DNA from: Monosporascus cannonballus
Lineage: Eukaryota; Ascomycota; Sordariomycetes; Xylariales
Direction: 5' to 3'
Length of the DNA: 64,000 nt
Assembly: GCA_004154925.1 (NCBI GenBank)
Contig: QJNS01000009.1
Coordinates: 589,516-653,515 of the forward strand
A model generated the notes under the pieces. That model ran no database searches, had not been told where the DNA came from, and saw nothing but the letters and a program-made list of their open reading frames with translations. Each line of letters begins with the position of its first letter. Within the stretch, counting starts at the first letter, position 1. Shown one piece after another: positions 59,873 to 64,000 of the stretch. Made by a program: the position numbers and the translations under genes.

Positions 59873-62410
59873 TTACAGCTCATCATCGACTTTCAACATT
59901 CCCAGCTCCTCCCCCATCGACGGCAGCCCCTCCATAGATAAGATGCTTGAATCGCCCTGGTTAAATACCTTGTGCATATCCATAGTCCCTGTTGGACACG
60001 TCGCTAGGATCTTCACCGCAGGCAGCATGGACTCGTCTCTTGTAAGATCCAGCAAGAATTCCAGCACTCGCCGCATATCGGCTTCGTATCTGCGGTTCTC
60101 GTAGCAGCTTATATTGTCCAAGACGCAAACGACCGTCATATTCTGTGGCAAATATCGAACTAGCCACCCAAACAGTGCGCACACAACGCCGATATCTACT
60201 TCCCTCAGAGCTTCTGGGTTGACATCTCGTCTCCGAAAGGTCGTGTTCGTGAAATGTTGCTACAGAAGCTGCGCGGTCAGGCTCCGGATCATGACGCCGC
60301 CCTCGGTGAACGCATCATCGTACTCGACGTGTCGGCCGCAGAAGAACACGAGAGGCACGAACCGGGTTCTACCGCGTAGGCCCTGCATGATGGAGGCCGA
60401 TACCAGAAACATGGCGACCCTGGGTGAGGAGCTCGCAGGATCTGGCGGACGTAGCCCAGGCCTGGAACGCGTTGGACTTAAGTATCCGATTTGCGCGGCT
60501 GCGGTATCTCAGGGAAATAGCCTCGCCTGACTCTATTATGGCCTCGATGTCCATCTCGTTTACATCGGATATGTTTAGGACGGCTAGGAGTTTGCTCGCG
60601 TGCAACGTTGGTGCCGGTAATGGTGCCACGGGAACGGGGAAAAGGGGTACGTTGGAGGTGGAGCCACCGAGGGACCTTGGAAGTGATGTGCCCCCGTTCC
60701 TTGTTGCTGGCGGTACAACAGAACGGTATCTAGAGATATTGAGGTGGCCATACCATCTGATGTTCCGCGGGTGCTGTTGTTGCTGGTTTGAGGTGAATAG
60801 GTGCTGGGGAGGGTGCCAGGCAAGCTGTCGCGGGGGTCGAGGAGACGGCGATCGAGAACGGGTCTCTTTCAGACTGCGGGCCAGGCTATGCAGGTCCTCA
60901 ATTTGGTCTATTACTGCTGTTAGTTAAATTACTATTAGGCGTCAAGAGGAGACAGATGTACCTTGCTCTCGCGCAACCATCTGACAGAGAATCTCCCGCT
61001 TCTTGTCTCTATCATCAAACATTACTCGCAAATAATTGGCCAGATAATCAACTTTCTATCTTAGCACTGAGGTCAAAAAATGCCAAGTGCCATAGATTTG
61101 AAACTGCCTGTGAGTACAGTGTGTTTTCGGAGCTTGCTCAAGAGCTACATTACATTCCGCAAAGGGATAGTCGTGTGCACCGGAAACATGCTAGGAAAGG
61201 AGATGAAGGGCTCCGAATGCTCACGGTACCAACCACCTCTATGCCACCATGAAGCTTGCGTTCAGAGCAAGCGGCCTGTTCCATAACTAAAACGAGTTGT
61301 TGTTAACCAATGAATGACCTTTCTTGATTGATGATTTACCATTGAACAATGCCGCACGAGTACCGGCCATGTGAGACATTAGAACATCAACAATCAGCTT
61401 ACGGGTTCCAGCCCTAGATTTTCGCAATGCTGTCTAATAATTCCTTCTGTAAATCCTCCTTACCCTGGAAGGATCCAAACTGCCTTTTACCTATTTAGAC
61501 GACTCAGTAAGTAACACCCTTGTATATCTATAGTCTCTCACCAGCATGGCTCAAGATGTATACACAATAGCCCGTTTGACTATATTCAATAAATCGGCGA
61601 CTAGCCTAATACATACCTTGGTCATGTTCTCATCACCAGGAAATATTTCAAGAAACAGCTCGACCTGGGCCAAGGTCTTTTCAAGGTCTTCTCCTTTGAA
61701 GGCTCCCGTGATTTTCACTCTGGCGTCAGATGCGGTTTCGACAGCCTGCACATGGGTAGAGTAATCGCTGATCGTGGACGTTCACCGGATAATACCTACA
61801 TCTAGGATAGCCTCGAGTGCGGCTTTTACGGGCGACACAATCGAAAGATCGGGAACGAGCTTAAGAGGATGTCGGGGCAATGCCGCTTTTGTCGGCGAGA
61901 CTTCGATAACCATTCTTGAAACGGCCCCAGAACCCTGACTTGGTGGTATCGAAGGTTTCCCTTGCCTTTTGGGACCGTGCGTATATGGCATTCCGGTTCT
62001 CATACTACGAATGCTGTATTCGGGTTTGTCTTGGAGCTTCTTCGGCGCTGTTGGGTCGGTGGATTGGAACTACTCTTGGGTCTCGCCTAATAGACTGTCC
62101 CAGAATGACATTAAGCCTATTTCAGGGAGAAGCTTTCGGGGTTGCAACGACGGGAGATTAGACTGTTGAGTCACGGCATCGTGTAGGGTGCCATCATGCT
62201 TCAGAGAATCGCGGCAGTGTCGAGCAGCCTGTGCTCCGGCGGCATGGCCGAAGCTTGGTTTGAGACAGGAACAAACCGCTTCAATTTGGAATCGTACAGT
62301 GAGGGAAGATATTTGAAGTCTTCGTGAATTTGCGGTAGTCGGTTTTCGATGGAGTCACCCGCAAGAGGCTGGTCAAGTGCCATTGGAATACGCACCGGTC
62401 CGTCCCCCAT
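59873..62410 (-). pseudogene. Decayed member of a fungal STAND-like multigene family
   Basis: Coding-like pieces in order on the minus strand: MGDGPVRIPMALDQPL (about 62410), then LLPEIGLMSFWDSLLG. A change of frame gives TFDTTKSGFWGRFKNGYRSLADKSG, and another gives KLVPDLSIVSPVKAALEAILD (near 61800). Next come LEKTLAQVELFLEIFPG (61690), ANRILKSNAFQAWATSARSCELL (60470) and, after one more frame change, FLVSASIMQGLRG with FFCGRHVEYDDAFTEGGVMIRSL (60380-60280). A TAG stop at 60262-60260 then interrupts a frame that runs on to 59873 (MTVVCVLDNISCYE). The pattern fits a large fungal family with an N-terminal helical region and a nucleotide-binding-like core, often grouped with STAND/NACHT proteins. 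At least three frame breaks and one stop make it non-functional. The family call is from recognition, not alignment. Confidence 0.6.
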
Positions 62411-63290
62411 CTTGAGCAATAAGGCGAAACCCCCTGTTATGATCTAACTAGCTTGGCGGGCCTAAGAGACGGTCGGAGTGAGAAAAGAATTAGACCCGAC
62501 ACAGAAACGGATTACGTGATGAGCTCAAGGCTCTCAGAGGTCTTGGCACCTTGAGCCCCTTGAACTGTGAAACAGGATCAGAGGACTCGAAGGGCTCAAG
62601 GGGCTGACCACCTTGAGCACCTTGAGCCAGGAGTAGGATATATACGCTCATTAATTCCATAATTTAGATAGTAGTAGCTTGCAATACAACTTCGTAGCCC
62701 AAGATACCCTTGGTATTACGAGACGTGACCAGTTACTGTATCCATTGCTCAGAATCCCAGGATACTCCTGCCAACATAAACCCGTACGACTAAGGTTTAA
62801 TAGTTGGTTAAACCCCCCTAGCCGTCATACCCGCCTCACGCTCCACCTCCCAACGCGCCGGCTTCCTTTGTACGCGAAATGCCGGTACGCATGAACGGGA
62901 AGGGTCCTGTAGAGAACCAGTCGGCGGCGCGGCCTGGTGCCGAGTACGGCACCACGTGGTGGTGGTCAAGACCTAGTCCGTGGCTCGTTCCGCGGCAGGT
63001 CAACACTTCCGGGCACACCGCCGGGCAGAGCACACTTGATCCTTTCCCGTACTAAACGGAGGATAGGGCCTGTAGGGAACCAGTCGGGGCGGCGGCGTCC
63101 GTCGGGCTGAGGATACATGTTTCTATGCTCCGGCTAACTCCGGACGTCCAATACAGTGGTAGAACTGTCGGGTAGCCATGTAGAGAACCAGTCGGCAGGG
63201 CAAGTTGGTCGCCAGCCGGGTAGAGTACACATCGAGCGCCCACCCGGACGTAAAATCTATCATCATCATCATCCCAACGCGCCGGCGTTT
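62411..63290. repeat. Repeat-rich right end of the second gene island
   Basis: No gene. Around 62540-62635 there are clustered copies of CTCAAGG/CCTTGAG in both orientations, for example AGCCCCTTGA at 62554-62563 and its reverse complement at 62596-62605. Around 62850-63285 short GC-rich motifs recur, including CAACGCGCCGGC near both ends. An (ATC)n run lies at 63258-63272. AT-rich sequence begins right after. Confidence 0.6.
62908..63195. repeat. Three copies of TGTAGAGAACCAGTCGG
   Basis: Copies at 62908-62924, 63071-63087 (one change, A to G) and 63179-63195, spaced 163 and 108 bases apart. The first two also share flanking pieces (CGTAC...AACGG..AGGG.CCTG before, and GGCGGCG after). They are remnants of an irregular tandem array. 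Confidence 0.75.
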
Positions 63291-63911
63291 TCCCATAGAA
63301 ATCGTCGAAATTGCTATATTTTAAAAACGTTATTATAAATTCAATAAAAATCGTAAAAATAAAAGACTTTCGTATATTAATTAAGATATACCATTTATAT
63401 ATTTATTAATTATACTATGATTATGTAATTCTAAGGTTATCATTTATTACATTAAACAAATTAAATATGCGATTTTATATTGCAACGGTTAAAAGTTTAA
63501 CCAATTATTAAATCTAAGTCGTACGGGTTCAGATTAACAGATGTTTCGTAAAGCTTTAAATAATAAAATAACTTAATTACGTTTTGTAATATTAAAGATA
63601 TTTTAAGTAACGAAATTATTTTATAAGTTAATATTATCTAATTATAAATTTAACAAACGTATATATTTTATTTTTAACTTAAAAAGTTTAAACGGTTTAT
63701 CTTTATGGACTTTTTAAGTTTTTTAATTTTTTTATATTGCTTAAAAGATCTAAGATACCAAATTGTTTTAAACTAGTTATACGATTAGTTCTTGTATCGA
63801 GTTTAGATTTTTTTTATTTCGACCGTTTTCAAAACCCGTTAAACTTATTGGACTTTAATACAAATTTTTTAAACTTTCGTCCCGAAGATTATTTATTTAG
63901 AATTCCTCTCT

Positions 63912-63912
<1 letters not shown>
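63291..63912. repeat. AT-rich RIP-degraded block (right isochore)
   Basis: Composition switches to very AT-rich at about 63300 and stays so to 63912, as in the other two AT blocks. No open frame or recognisable element part is seen. Confidence 0.7.

Positions 63913-64000
<88 letters not shown>
63913..64000. other. Poly-G run of 88 bases at the window end
   Basis: An unbroken run of G from 63913 to the last base. It is not a telomere repeat (fungal telomeres are usually TTAGGG). It is either a true homopolymer or an assembly/sequencing artefact; its position at the end of an AT-rich, hard-to-assemble block makes the latter likely. Confidence 0.8.

Noticed and set aside
63913..64000. The poly-G run as a telomere
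   Set aside because: No TTAGGG-like repeat is present; a pure homopolymer is not a telomere sequence.

Overview
The window looks like part of a filamentous ascomycete (Pezizomycotina) genome with a two-speed, AT-isochore structure. Protein genes carry many short introns (about 50-170 bp) with GTAAGT-like donors and CTAAC/GCTAAT-like branch sites. Gene-bearing islands of ordinary GC (about 5450-31512 and 45441-63290) alternate with extremely AT-rich blocks (1-5450, 31518-45435, 63291-63912). The blocks carry the CpA->TpA / TpG->TpA scars of repeat-induced point mutation (RIP). The window ends in a run of 88 G.

Island 1, left to right: a conserved low-complexity fungal protein of unknown function (minus); a four-exon PNS1/choline-transporter-like protein (minus); an MFS transporter (minus) followed by a decayed second MFS gene; a 2.4 kb stretch with no gene seen; then a 13-exon gene of 10.8 kb coding for a 3242-residue protein of the DUF6606/DUF3638/DUF3645 family (plus). 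I reconstructed every exon of that gene and the frame closes over all 9729 coding bases. One of its introns has to be a GC-AG intron. The island ends with a single-exon GH43-like beta-propeller protein (plus).

The middle AT block is one LTR retrotransposon inserted into another. The outer element (31518-45435, 242-bp LTRs, target duplication ACATC) was entered by an inner Ty3/gypsy-type element (33121-40491, 207-bp LTRs). The inner element lies on the minus strand, and its gag start, zinc knuckle, reverse transcriptase and integrase can still be placed. Its catalytic and zinc-binding residues were changed exactly as RIP predicts.

Island 2: a ten-exon cytochrome P450 (plus); a small His/Cys-repeat, probably GPI-anchored protein with a frame break (minus); an SRO7/Lgl/tomosyn-type exocytosis protein (minus); a minisatellite-like repeat and a frame-broken SRR1-like gene (minus); a solo LTR related to the outer retroelement; a nuclear-looking coiled-coil protein with a SUMO-interaction-like motif (plus); and a decayed member of a large fungal STAND-like family (minus). 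The island ends in a patch of short dispersed repeats before the last AT block.

No biosynthetic cluster or operon-like unit is evident: housekeeping genes (PNS1, SRO7) sit among accessory and decaying genes beside RIP-silenced transposons. The most interesting object is the giant protein. Its conserved motifs (NMGQGKT, DESD, DEAHTRGTD and a downstream Q/R-rich motif) read like a SecA/superfamily-2-type ATPase core inside a family whose function is unknown.
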